A DNA stretch of 17,831 nt from NCBI GenBank assembly GCA_947039985.1, contig CAMRAP010000009.1:1-17831 (forward strand), read 5' to 3'. Shown piece after piece: positions 1-6,526 of this stretch (the stretch's first letter is position 1; each line of letters begins with the position of its first letter). A program made the translations under genes and the position numbers. The DNA comes from an uncultured Odoribacter sp. Lineage in GTDB: Bacteria; Bacteroidota; Bacteroidia; Bacteroidales; Marinifilaceae. Under the pieces are notes generated by a model. It saw only the letters and a program-made list of their open reading frames with translations. It did not search any database and was not told the origin of the DNA.

Positions 1-147
1 ACTTTTACGAAATATGATGGTATGGATCCGGATGTTGCGTATGGAGGAAGTAATAGTAATAGTCCATATTCTTGGGTTTCTGGTATAGACTTAGGACTAT
101 TCCCTGTGCCACGCACAATTTTATTTGGTATTGATCTTACATTTTAA
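1..147 (+). CDS. SusC-type TonB-dependent outer-membrane transporter, C-terminal end only
   Basis: The first 48 codons of the window are the end of a larger gene that begins upstream; they read in frame from base 1 to a TAA at 145-147. The peptide contains YDGMDPDV, then GIDLGLFPVPRT, and ends GIDLTF. This is the characteristic closing stretch of SusC/RagA-family proteins: final beta strands of the 22-strand barrel with a terminal aromatic residue used in outer-membrane assembly. SusC proteins import glycan oligomers (or, for RagA, peptides) using TonB energy. A SusD-type gene begins 17 bases later, which confirms the pairing. The substrate cannot be told from this fragment. The assignment rests on the short conserved C-terminus plus context. 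Confidence 0.9.
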   Translation, partial: TFTKYDGMDPDVAYGGSNSNSPYSWVSGIDLGLFPVPRTILFGIDLTF

Positions 148-164
148 TATTAAAACTTAATAAT

Positions 165-1898
165 ATGAAATTTAAATATAAATATATAATTCTGTTAGCA
201 TCTTTATGCTTTTGGGGATGTGAAGACTTTTTAGATACAGAGAATATATACGGAAAAGGAACAGGAAGCTATTATAGCACGCCTAAAGATATTAAGGAGG
301 CAATTGCAGGTGTTTACAATTCACTTTATTCTGATGCGACACTGACAAGTGATGAACAATTAGCGGCAAGTCTTCTTAGTGATTTAATGCTAGGTGGCGG
401 TGGTACAAACGAGGCTGCTCCTCAAGGTATTGATGCATTTAAGGATCCTAATGAGGATACGTACAAAGAGTTGTGGACCAAAACATACGAAGGTATATTT
501 CGTTGCAACAATATTCTCGAAGCTGTTGAAAAGAATGATTATACTTCATTTTTCAAGACTCCTGAAGAGGCTGAAGCCTTTAAAAAAGCAACCTTAGGTG
601 AGATCTATTTTATGAGAGGTTTCTTCCTGTTTAGAGGAGCTAAATTTTTCGGAGGAATGCCCATTATTTTAACGCCAACAGCAGATAGAAAAGTGGCACG
701 TAGCACTCATACAGCAACTTTTTCTCAGATACTATCTGATTTAAAGATGGCTATTGATTATATGCCAAGTATTCCAGCAAATGAGATTCCAACTGCTGAG
801 TATGGGCGTGTAAATAAATGGGTGGCACAAGGTATAATGGCAAGAGCGTTTCTTTTCCATACGGGATATATGACAAATATCGAGAAACAAGCCACAACAT
901 CGGTAACTCTTACTGATGGAACTGTACTTGGAAAAACTGAAATCACAGCTTATCTAGAAGATTGTATCACTAATAGTACCTATAAGATGCTTGATGATTT
1001 TAGAAATCTGTGGCCCTATGCTCAAGTGAACAAACAAAATGAAGGCTCACTACCTTGGGCTGCAACAGAAAAATTGGAATGGGCTGGACAAGATGGTTTT
1101 AACTCAGGAGAATTCGGAACAGGAAATACTGAAGTCATGTTTGCACTTCGTCATTCTCTTACAACTGAATGGTCACTTGGTTATATGAAAACTACGAATA
1201 GAGCTATCACTCATATGGGTATTCGTGATCACAGTTCACTTATTCCATTTGGAGAAGGTTGGGGTTGGTGTCCTGTACATTCTGGTTTCTTTAATGAGTG
1301 GCCTACCACAGATCCTCGTAGAAAAGGGTCTATTCTTGAAATGGGAGATATTCAACAAGGAACTGACAAATATGAACTTCACACTGGTGACCATGAGACA
1401 GGTCTAGTTAATAAGAAATACATCAATCTACAGCATTTAGGTGGTGGAGATGATAATAAAGGGAAACTAGGAATGTTTGCTAATATGTATAACTTACCAA
1501 CAGCTAGTTGGAGTATAGCACAAGCACAAGACTTTATTTATCTACGATTTTCTGATATTTTATTAATGCACTCAGAAATTACTGAGACTGTTGATAATAT
1601 GAATCTAGTAAGAAGTAGGGCTGATTTACTTCCTTTTACTGCATGGTCGCTTGATGCATTAAAAGATGAAAGAATGTATGAATTCGCATTCGAGGGATTA
1701 CGTTGGTTTGATTTGGTTAGATGGGGAGATGTTGAAGGTAGTAACAACTACTATAGTAAACAGATAACCGTAAATAGTAATACAGAGCCTATTAGCTATA
1801 GTGGAGCATACCCTATTAAAACGAAAGGATTGGTGCCAATTCCTGAGTCTGAAATCAGATTGTCCAATAATGTGTATGCACCAAATCCTGGTTGGTAA
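165..1898 (+). CDS. SusD/RagB-family nutrient-binding outer-membrane lipoprotein
   Basis: 577 residues, normal for the family. The N-terminus is a type II signal peptide with the acylated cysteine at residue 19 (lipobox FWGC), followed by acidic residues (EDFLDTE), as is usual for Bacteroidota lipoproteins sent to the cell surface. Family hallmarks are visible: an early helical tetratricopeptide-like part (AIAGVYNSLY near residue 48; GEIYFMRGFFLFRGAKFFGG near 145), a late DFIYLRFSDILLMHSE segment, then DERMYEFAFEGLRWFDLVRWG and a closing PIPESEIRLSNN...NPGW. SusD proteins act as a lid on the SusC barrel and capture the ligand before import. The start follows the SusC stop by 17 bases in an A/T-rich leader, so the two are co-transcribed. 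The ligand is unknown; glycan is the usual case, but some RagAB-type pairs take up peptides. Confidence 0.95.
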   Translation: MKFKYKYIILLASLCFWGCEDFLDTENIYGKGTGSYYSTPKDIKEAIAGVYNSLYSDATLTSDEQLAASLLSDLMLGGGGTNEAAPQGIDAFKDPNEDTYKELWTKTYEGIFRCNNILEAVEKNDYTSFFKTPEEAEAFKKATLGEIYFMRGFFLFRGAKFFGGMPIILTPTADRKVARSTHTATFSQILSDLKMAIDYMPSIPANEIPTAEYGRVNKWVAQGIMARAFLFHTGYMTNIEKQATTSVTLTDGTVLGKTEITAYLEDCITNSTYKMLDDFRNLWPYAQVNKQNEGSLPWAATEKLEWAGQDGFNSGEFGTGNTEVMFALRHSLTTEWSLGYMKTTNRAITHMGIRDHSSLIPFGEGWGWCPVHSGFFNEWPTTDPRRKGSILEMGDIQQGTDKYELHTGDHETGLVNKKYINLQHLGGGDDNKGKLGMFANMYNLPTASWSIAQAQDFIYLRFSDILLMHSEITETVDNMNLVRSRADLLPFTAWSLDALKDERMYEFAFEGLRWFDLVRWGDVEGSNNYYSKQITVNSNTEPISYSGAYPIKTKGLVPIPESEIRLSNNVYAPNPGW

Positions 1899-1925
1899 TA
1901 TTAGTTTAATATTAAATTTGAAAAA

Positions 1926-2786
1926 ATGAGAAATATAATAGCATTATTTGCATTGATACTAATGATATCGTGTGAAGCAATAGAGGATAGGGATACTTTA
2001 CAAAATAGTTTTGATCTTGAAACTATTGAACTAAAGGCAACACAAGTTACTCCTGGAAGCAATAAAATTAAGCTTTCTGTTAGTGATCCTAAAGTGACAG
2101 GTTATTGGAACTATACTATTGGAAGTAGTTTGAATAATGAGGTTGAGTTTAACTATCCTTTTTTAGGAACAGCCGTATTTACTTATAAATTTGCAGTTCC
2201 CTATTCAGAAGGGGGAGAACCCGCAAAGCATATTGAAAAGACAGTTGAAGTTGAGATCACTCAACTTGATCAGCCTGTAAATCCTTATTATTCCCTACTT
2301 GCGGGAACTGGTGAGGGAAAAACGTGGGTATTCGACACTGAAACATTTGGATCGTGGGATGCTGCTGGAAATTTTATTCCACCAGCAGAGGGAGAAGGAT
2401 ACAAACCTTATTGGTATAACTGTGCTGATTTTACTACATGGAATATTTGTACCTGGGACAATGGAGGGTCGGCATGGCCACCTTCTGACAAGAGTGGAAA
2501 GATGGTATTTGACCTAAATGGAGGGGCAAACTATACCTATTACGTTTCTCCTGATGCAGAAGGAGTGAAGGCAAGTTTCAATTTTGAATTTGGAGCAGAT
2601 TTTACGAAAATAAAAACTACTCATAGAATACTGGGTGAAGAAGGTAGTGCTCGGCCAATACTAACAGATGGCTGGTATTGGATAGGAGAATTAACAGAAA
2701 CTACATTTTCTCTATATGCTCAAGCTCCTAATTGGAATGCATCGGCAACAGCTCATTCTGTATGGAGATTTAAAGTGGTTGAATAA
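1926..2786 (+). CDS. Tryptophan-rich surface lipoprotein in the SusE/F position
   Basis: 286 residues, third in the SusC-SusD operon with a 27-base gap after SusD. The signal peptide ends in lipobox MISC with the cysteine at residue 16, followed by EAIED, consistent with an outer-membrane, probably surface, lipoprotein. Residues about 30-115 look like a beta-sandwich/PKD-like repeat (alternating hydrophobics ending KTVEVEITQ). The rest, from GEGKTWVFD onward, is unusually rich in Trp and Tyr (WVFD, GSWDA, PYWYN, TTWNI, TWDN, AWPP, GWYWIG, NWNAS, VWRF) and has no catalytic motif that I recognise. By position and composition I infer a glycan-binding accessory protein, analogous to SusE/SusF or other SGBPs. 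I do not recognise a named family. The gene is followed directly by a terminator, so it ends the operon. Confidence 0.75.
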   Translation: MRNIIALFALILMISCEAIEDRDTLQNSFDLETIELKATQVTPGSNKIKLSVSDPKVTGYWNYTIGSSLNNEVEFNYPFLGTAVFTYKFAVPYSEGGEPAKHIEKTVEVEITQLDQPVNPYYSLLAGTGEGKTWVFDTETFGSWDAAGNFIPPAEGEGYKPYWYNCADFTTWNICTWDNGGSAWPPSDKSGKMVFDLNGGANYTYYVSPDAEGVKASFNFEFGADFTKIKTTHRILGEEGSARPILTDGWYWIGELTETTFSLYAQAPNWNASATAHSVWRFKVVE

Positions 2787-2802
2787 CAGACAAGTTGACA
2801 TT

Positions 2803-2833
2803 AAAAAGTCCAGAATTTATTTTCTGGACTTTT
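2803..2833 (+). terminator. Intrinsic terminator of the SusCD operon
   Basis: A perfect 12-base inverted repeat (AAAAGTCCAGAA at 2804-2815 and TTCTGGACTTTT at 2822-2833) with a 6-base loop lies 17 bases after the stop of the last operon gene. The A-run in the left arm and T-run in the right arm allow termination in either direction, although the next gene also reads rightward. Confidence 0.85.
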
Positions 2834-2896
2834 ATTCTCTATCAAATCTCTTTATAGTTTTTTGATGTTTCTTGTAAATAGTATCAAAGAAATCTA

Positions 2897-2904
2897 TAAT
2901 TTTG
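2897..2904 (+). promoter_or_regulatory. Putative -7 element upstream of the acyltransferase-like gene
   Basis: TAATTTTG matches the Bacteroidota -7 consensus TAnnTTTG. The nearest upstream TTG (2872-2874) gives a spacer of 22, longer than the usual 19-21, so the -33 half is weak. A start of transcription just after this box would place the ATG at 2946 as the first usable start and would exclude the upstream TTG/ATG codons at 2862-2867. Confidence 0.5.
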
Positions 2905-2945
2905 CCGATACCAATCATATTGTCGTATTTATAATTAATCAATAT

Positions 2946-4052
2946 ATGGAAAAGAAAAATAATACACGTTTAGAATCATTAGATGTCATTCGTGGTTTTG
3001 ACATGTTTTTTATAATGGGTGGATCAGGGATATTTATAGGTTTATACACCTTGTTTCCAAACGCTTTTACAGAAGTTATTGCTCAACAAATGGATCATGT
3101 ATTGTGGCATGGTTTTGCCTCTTTTGATATGATCTTTCCACTATTTTTATTTATCGCAGGAATCTCTTTCCCTTTTTCTTTTGCAAAAAAAATAGCACAA
3201 GGAACCGCAAAAAAGTCAATATACTTGGATGTACTCCGCAGGGGAATCATTTTAGTCCTTTTAGGATTTGTCTATAATGGTATACTACAATTTGATTTTG
3301 AAAATTTCCGTTATGCTAGTGTGTTGGGACGCATTGGATTTGCATGGATGTTTGCATCCTTTATTTATATTGGAGTCCAAAAGAGCATTCGGATTGCGCT
3401 TATTCCTACTATTTTAGTACTATACTGGCTTTTTGTTGCATTCTTCCCTAATCCAGAAATAGCAGGAAATGATGTATTCAGTATGGAAGGTTGGATTGGT
3501 GGTTATATCGATCGACTTTTTCTACCAGGACGATTATACAATATTGTACATGATCCAGAAGGATTTTTAGGAATCATTCCAGCCATTGCTACAGCATTAT
3601 TAGGAATGACAGCAGGAGATATTGTAAAAAATATAAAAATAACCCCCAATCAAAAGACTATATATATGTCCATCTTAGGTATTGGACTGGTAGCTATTGG
3701 CTTATTATGGAGTTTATTTTTTCCCATAAACAAACACATGTGGAGTAGCTCTTTTGTTTGTTTTGTTGGAGGACTATCATTCTTATTGTTTGCACTCTTC
3801 TATTTTGTTATAGATGTAAAGGGAAAACGATCAGGTACTTTATTTTTAAAAGTAATCGGAATGAACTCCATCAGTATCTATTTAGCTCAATGTTTTATTA
3901 ATTTTTCAGATATTTCATCTTTCTTTTTTGGAGGAATTCAAAGTATGTTTCCAGCATCAGCTCAAGCTTTGATATCTGCTTTGGGATATGTTTTCGTTTG
4001 TTGGATATTTCTGTATTTCCTTTACAAGAAAAAAATGTTTTTGAAAGTATAA
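2946..4052 (+). CDS. YeiB/HGSNAT-like multispanning membrane acyltransferase (DUF5009-type)
   Basis: 368 residues from the ATG at 2946. The frame stays open back to a TTG at 2862, but those 28 residues lie across or before the probable promoter and do not look like family sequence. The protein starts with RLESLDVIRGFDM, the typical opening of bacterial relatives of heparan-alpha-glucosaminide N-acetyltransferase, followed by DHVLWHGFASFDMIFPLFLF. In human HGSNAT the histidine at the equivalent place (H..WNG) is the proposed acetyl carrier; the likely counterpart here is His51. About ten hydrophobic segments follow, so it is an inner-membrane protein. The family is thought to move acetyl groups from cytosolic acetyl-CoA to periplasmic or lumenal amino sugars; the acceptor here is unknown. 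A soluble sugar O-acetyltransferase gene follows, which fits a role in sugar acetylation, but that link is inference. Confidence 0.8.
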   Translation: MEKKNNTRLESLDVIRGFDMFFIMGGSGIFIGLYTLFPNAFTEVIAQQMDHVLWHGFASFDMIFPLFLFIAGISFPFSFAKKIAQGTAKKSIYLDVLRRGIILVLLGFVYNGILQFDFENFRYASVLGRIGFAWMFASFIYIGVQKSIRIALIPTILVLYWLFVAFFPNPEIAGNDVFSMEGWIGGYIDRLFLPGRLYNIVHDPEGFLGIIPAIATALLGMTAGDIVKNIKITPNQKTIYMSILGIGLVAIGLLWSLFFPINKHMWSSSFVCFVGGLSFLLFALFYFVIDVKGKRSGTLFLKVIGMNSISIYLAQCFINFSDISSFFFGGIQSMFPASAQALISALGYVFVCWIFLYFLYKKKMFLKV

Positions 4053-4147
4053 AGAGATATAAACACCCATGGATGTGACGTTTTATCAAAGAGCATAATA
4101 GGAGATATGGGTATTCCATACAACAATAAAAACGAATAAGAAAACGC

Positions 4148-4702
4148 ATGAAAACAGAATATGAAAAAATGAGGAGCGCAGAGCTTGCAAACACTTCTGA
4201 CGCTGAAATTCAAAAGAGCATTATCAATGCCAAGAAAAAGGTTCATGAGTTTAATAATACGTACTATGACAGTGATACATATCGTGACCTTTTAGACGAA
4301 TTAATTCCAAATGTTCCCGTAACGACCTCTGTCATCCCTCCATTTTATTGTGACCATGGCAATGGAATTCAATTAGGAAACCATGTATTTATCAATTCCA
4401 ACTGTACATTTTTAGATGGAGCTATGATAACAATAGGGGATTACACCCTAATTGGTCCCAATGTGCAGATATACACCCCTCGACATCCCATGGATTCAAG
4501 GGAGAGAAGGGAAGCAGTAGAGTATGCATATCCAATTCATATTGGTAAAGATTGTTGGATTGGTGGTGGTGCTATTATTTGCCCTGGAGTTAACATTGGA
4601 GATAAATGCATTATTGGTGCAGGAAGTGTTGTTACCAAGGATATACCTGACAACTCCCTAGCTGTTGGAAATCCTGCACACGTAATTAAAAACGTTGAAT
4701 AA
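4148..4702 (+). CDS. maa: Maltose/galactoside O-acetyltransferase (LacA/Maa family, left-handed beta helix)
   Basis: 184 residues, the usual length. Residues about 4-55 form the maltose-acetyltransferase (Mac) N-terminal helical domain (EYEKMRSAEL...FNNTYYD...RDLLDELIP). From about 70 on come hexapeptide repeats of the left-handed beta helix (IQLGNHVFINSNC, ITIGDYTLIGPNV, IHIGKDCWIGGGA, VNIGDKCIIGAGSVVTKDIP), closing with AVGNPAHVI. The catalytic histidine lies in TPRHPMD (His113), matching His115 of E. coli LacA. The enzyme is cytoplasmic and transfers acetyl from acetyl-CoA to a sugar hydroxyl, with a presumed detoxifying or modifying role; the true acceptor is unknown. It lies 95 bases after the membrane acyltransferase without a clear promoter, and 18 bases before the PfpI-type gene, so co-transcription is likely. 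Confidence 0.93.
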   Translation: MKTEYEKMRSAELANTSDAEIQKSIINAKKKVHEFNNTYYDSDTYRDLLDELIPNVPVTTSVIPPFYCDHGNGIQLGNHVFINSNCTFLDGAMITIGDYTLIGPNVQIYTPRHPMDSRERREAVEYAYPIHIGKDCWIGGGAIICPGVNIGDKCIIGAGSVVTKDIPDNSLAVGNPAHVIKNVE

Positions 4703-4720
4703 AACAATAAAACTATTTTT

Positions 4721-5299
4721 ATGAAGAAAAAAATATTTATATTCCTTTTTGATGGGTACTCTGATTGGGAAATTGCATACCTATCTCCAGAAATCCAGAA
4801 AAGCGAAGAGTTTGATTTAATTTATTTCTCAAAAGACGGGAATCCAGTTTCTTCTATGGGAGGTTTATCTGTATCGCCCAGTATGTCTTTGTCAGAAATT
4901 AAGGTAGATGATGTTTTTATGCTCATTTTACCAGGAGGAACTGCTTGGGAAAAAAGAGAAAAACAGGAAATAGATTTATTTGTAAAAAGACTATTTGCTG
5001 AAAGAAAAATAATAGCTGGAATTTGTGCTGCAACAGCTTATTTAGGAGAGCAAGGTATCTTAGATCATTTGAAGCATACAAGCAATGCTTTGTTTTATTT
5101 AAAAGCAGTTGCACCACAATATTTGGGAGAAAAGAATTATATCGATTCACTAGCTGTAACTGATGACAACATTATTACAGCAAATGGGATTGCCTCGATT
5201 GAATTTGCAAGAGAAATATTTGAAAAACTAGAATTGTATAGCACAAATGAAATTGAAAAATGGTTTCAACTCTTTAAAAATGGCGTTTGGAGTCAATAG
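4721..5299 (+). CDS. DJ-1/PfpI-family protein (class I glutamine amidotransferase-like)
   Basis: 192 residues. The sequence has the flavodoxin-like DJ-1/PfpI pattern: an N-terminal strand followed by DGYSDWEIAY with the conserved Glu17, LILPGGTAWE, and the nucleophile elbow AGICAATAYLG with Cys102, followed by LKHTSN (His119). It resembles Gram-positive YdeA/YoaZ-type members more than human DJ-1. Members include proteases, glyoxalases/deglycases and redox chaperones, so no activity can be assigned from sequence alone. No signal peptide is seen, so it is cytoplasmic. It follows the O-acetyltransferase by 18 bases and is the last rightward gene before a convergent gap rich in inverted repeats. 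Confidence 0.88.
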   Translation: MKKKIFIFLFDGYSDWEIAYLSPEIQKSEEFDLIYFSKDGNPVSSMGGLSVSPSMSLSEIKVDDVFMLILPGGTAWEKREKQEIDLFVKRLFAERKIIAGICAATAYLGEQGILDHLKHTSNALFYLKAVAPQYLGEKNYIDSLAVTDDNIITANGIASIEFAREIFEKLELYSTNEIEKWFQLFKNGVWSQ

Positions 5300-5311
5300 A
5301 AGCAATTTTCT

Positions 5312-5354
5312 ATCTATTGGGGATACTGGCTATTCACATGATTTCCAAATAGAT
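5312..5354. repeat. Inverted repeat 1 in the convergent intergenic gap
   Basis: Left arm ATCTATTGGGGAT (5312-5324) pairs with right arm ATTTCC-A-AATAGAT (5341-5354), giving 13 pairs with one bulged A and two G-T wobbles around a 16-base loop. It is the first of three consecutive palindromic structures between the PfpI-type and AraC-type genes. It has no trailing T-run on the + strand, so it is not an obvious terminator. Confidence 0.55.
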
Positions 5355-5362
5355 GTAAGAAC

Positions 5363-5403
5363 AAATCATTAGAGACTCTGTAAGTGAGTCTTTTGTATGA
5401 TTT
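5363..5403 (+). terminator. Candidate terminator hairpin after the PfpI-type gene (inverted repeat 2)
   Basis: The inner stem AGACTC (5373-5378) pairs with GAGTCT (5386-5391) around TGTAAGT, and is followed by TTT. An outer pair AAATCAT (5363-5369) / ATGATTT (5397-5403) encloses it. The short stem with T-tract is compatible with termination of the rightward transcript, but it is weaker than the terminators at 2803 and 13851. Confidence 0.5.
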
Positions 5404-5411
5404 AGTGAATT

Positions 5412-5455
5412 TTCGACAGAAAGATTTGAAGCTACTTAAAAAGTAGCTCGTCGAA
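5412..5455. repeat. Inverted repeat 3 in the convergent intergenic gap
   Basis: The inner stem AGCTACTT (5430-5437) / AAGTAGCT (5441-5448) has a 3-base A loop, enclosed by TTCGAC (5412-5417) / GTCGAA (5450-5455). No T-tract follows directly on either strand. It lies about 45 bases after the end of the leftward AraC-type gene and could protect or end that transcript. Confidence 0.5.
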
Positions 5456-5500
5456 TTAATCTGAAACTAAACATTGACACCAACATTGTTGTATGGCATT

Positions 5501-6379
5501 TTACAAATTAAATTGCAAAGATTTTGGCGTGACTCCTGTATGCTTTTTAAAGTACTGGCAGAAGAAAGAAGGGTTAGGAAAATGGAGGTCGTCAGAGATT
5601 TGATTAATCGTCCTTTTTGATGATTGTAGAAGCGATTTAGCATTTACAATCGTCTCATCGGCGATCCATTTGGTGGCTGTTTTTCCTGAAACTGTACGTA
5701 CAACCAATGAAAGATGTTTGGGTGTAATACACATTTTAGATGCGTAAAAATCTAACTTCCGTTCCTTTATACAATTTGTAGCTACGAGATTTAGGAAGTT
5801 TGAAAAAAGTGCATTATATCGTTTTTCAGCACACTGTTCAATGGTTTTTTGTCGCAAATAAATAGCACTTATCTCGTATAAAAGTGTGATTAATAAAGAT
5901 TCTGAGATCTCTCTAATATATGGATTATCTTCCCTTTCTGACTTATTTCTTAACATTTCACTCAACTCTACTAACACCACTTTATCTTCTACTCTAAGTG
6001 AAATACAGGGATGTTCTCGTATAAACAAAAACAGTGGTATAGCAGAATCAATATCAGCATTGATAATAAAATGGGAATCAACTCCCATCGTATATAATTT
6101 GATGTCATTGCTCACGGAAAGTAGACAAAAAATAGAATTAGGAAAAATTACAAACATATCATTGACACTCACCTTGTAAATTTTTGAATTAATCATAATC
6201 TCCAAATCCCCCTGCTCGCAGATACAAAATACAGCACCATCTAGTTTCTGTGGAAATATAACTCTCTCAACAATGGCACTTGACGTAATATCAATAGAGG
6301 AGACTGTAAAAAGATGTTCTACCTGAGGTATTAATCCAGCTTCTTTTATTCCAAATAATTCTATTTCCTTTTTTCGCAT
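5501..6379 (-). CDS. AraC-family transcriptional regulator, probable regulator of the adjacent RND pump
   Basis: 292 residues. The C-terminal third is an AraC/XylS DNA-binding domain with two helix-turn-helix units: FYASKMCITPKHLSLVVRTV (about 211-230), with the linker GKTATKWI, and INQISDDLHFPNPSFFCQYF (about 258-277), followed by the family tail KKHTGVTPKSLQ. The N-terminal part (about 40-120) has the beta-rich cupin-like pattern of an AraC sensor domain (AVFCICEQGDLEIMINSKIYKVSVND). No membrane segment or signal peptide is present. It is transcribed divergently from the efflux operon across 147 bases, which is the classic layout for a local regulator. The inducer is unknown. Its own -7 element lies only 5 bases before the ATG, so the message may have almost no leader. 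Confidence 0.93.
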   Translation of the reverse strand: MRKKEIELFGIKEAGLIPQVEHLFTVSSIDITSSAIVERVIFPQKLDGAVFCICEQGDLEIMINSKIYKVSVNDMFVIFPNSIFCLLSVSNDIKLYTMGVDSHFIINADIDSAIPLFLFIREHPCISLRVEDKVVLVELSEMLRNKSEREDNPYIREISESLLITLLYEISAIYLRQKTIEQCAEKRYNALFSNFLNLVATNCIKERKLDFYASKMCITPKHLSLVVRTVSGKTATKWIADETIVNAKSLLQSSKRTINQISDDLHFPNPSFFCQYFKKHTGVTPKSLQFNL

Positions 6380-6383
6380 AGCG

Positions 6384-6391
6384 CAAAAATA
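6384..6391 (-). promoter_or_regulatory. -7 element for the AraC-type gene
   Basis: On the minus strand the bases read TATTTTTG, an exact match to TAnnTTTG, ending 4 bases before the ATG of the regulator (6379). A TTG on the same strand lies about 23 bases upstream, so the -33 half is only approximate. If used, transcription would begin at or almost at the start codon. Confidence 0.5.
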
Positions 6392-6432
6392 GATATTTTT
6401 CAGCTATTTACAGTCAACAAGTACCCATATTA

Positions 6433-6467
6433 TGCGAATTATTGAACAAAAAATGTGATAATCGCGA
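6433..6467. promoter_or_regulatory. Candidate operator: imperfect inverted repeat in the divergent regulator/pump gap
   Basis: TGCGAATTAT (6433-6442) and ATAATCGCGA (6458-6467) are inverted copies matching at 8 of 10 positions. The right copy ends immediately before the expected -33 region of the pump promoter (about 6468-6472, CTTTT), where an AraC-type activator would be expected to sit. Separately, CTATTTACA occurs as a direct repeat at 6404-6412 and 6481-6489, each beside one of the two -7 elements. Binding by the adjacent regulator is inference. Confidence 0.35.
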
Positions 6468-6490
6468 CTTTTTAACACTACTATTTACAT

Positions 6491-6498
6491 TACATTTG
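6491..6498 (+). promoter_or_regulatory. -7 element of the RND efflux operon
   Basis: TACATTTG matches TAnnTTTG, 28 bases before the ATG of the adaptor gene. The expected -33 position holds only CTTTTT, not TTTG, which is compatible with a promoter that needs an activator. Confidence 0.55.
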
Positions 6499-6526
6499 TT
6501 GCCTAAACATCAATTAAATTAAGTCA

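Noticed and set aside
3898..4246. Minus-strand open frames of 98 and 74 codons across the gap between the acyltransferase and the O-acetyltransferase
   Set aside because: They overlap the ends of two well-supported genes, their proteins show no recognisable pattern, and no promoter box supports them.
4721..5299. Reading the PfpI-type protein as a protease
   Set aside because: The Cys102 elbow is shared by proteases, glyoxalases, amidotransferase-like and chaperone members, so a specific activity is not supported.
5300..5500. Integron attC-like site or mobile-element ends
   Set aside because: The three inverted repeats lack the attC consensus core sites (RYYYAAC/GTTRRRY), no recombinase or transposase gene is nearby, and no flanking target duplication is seen.
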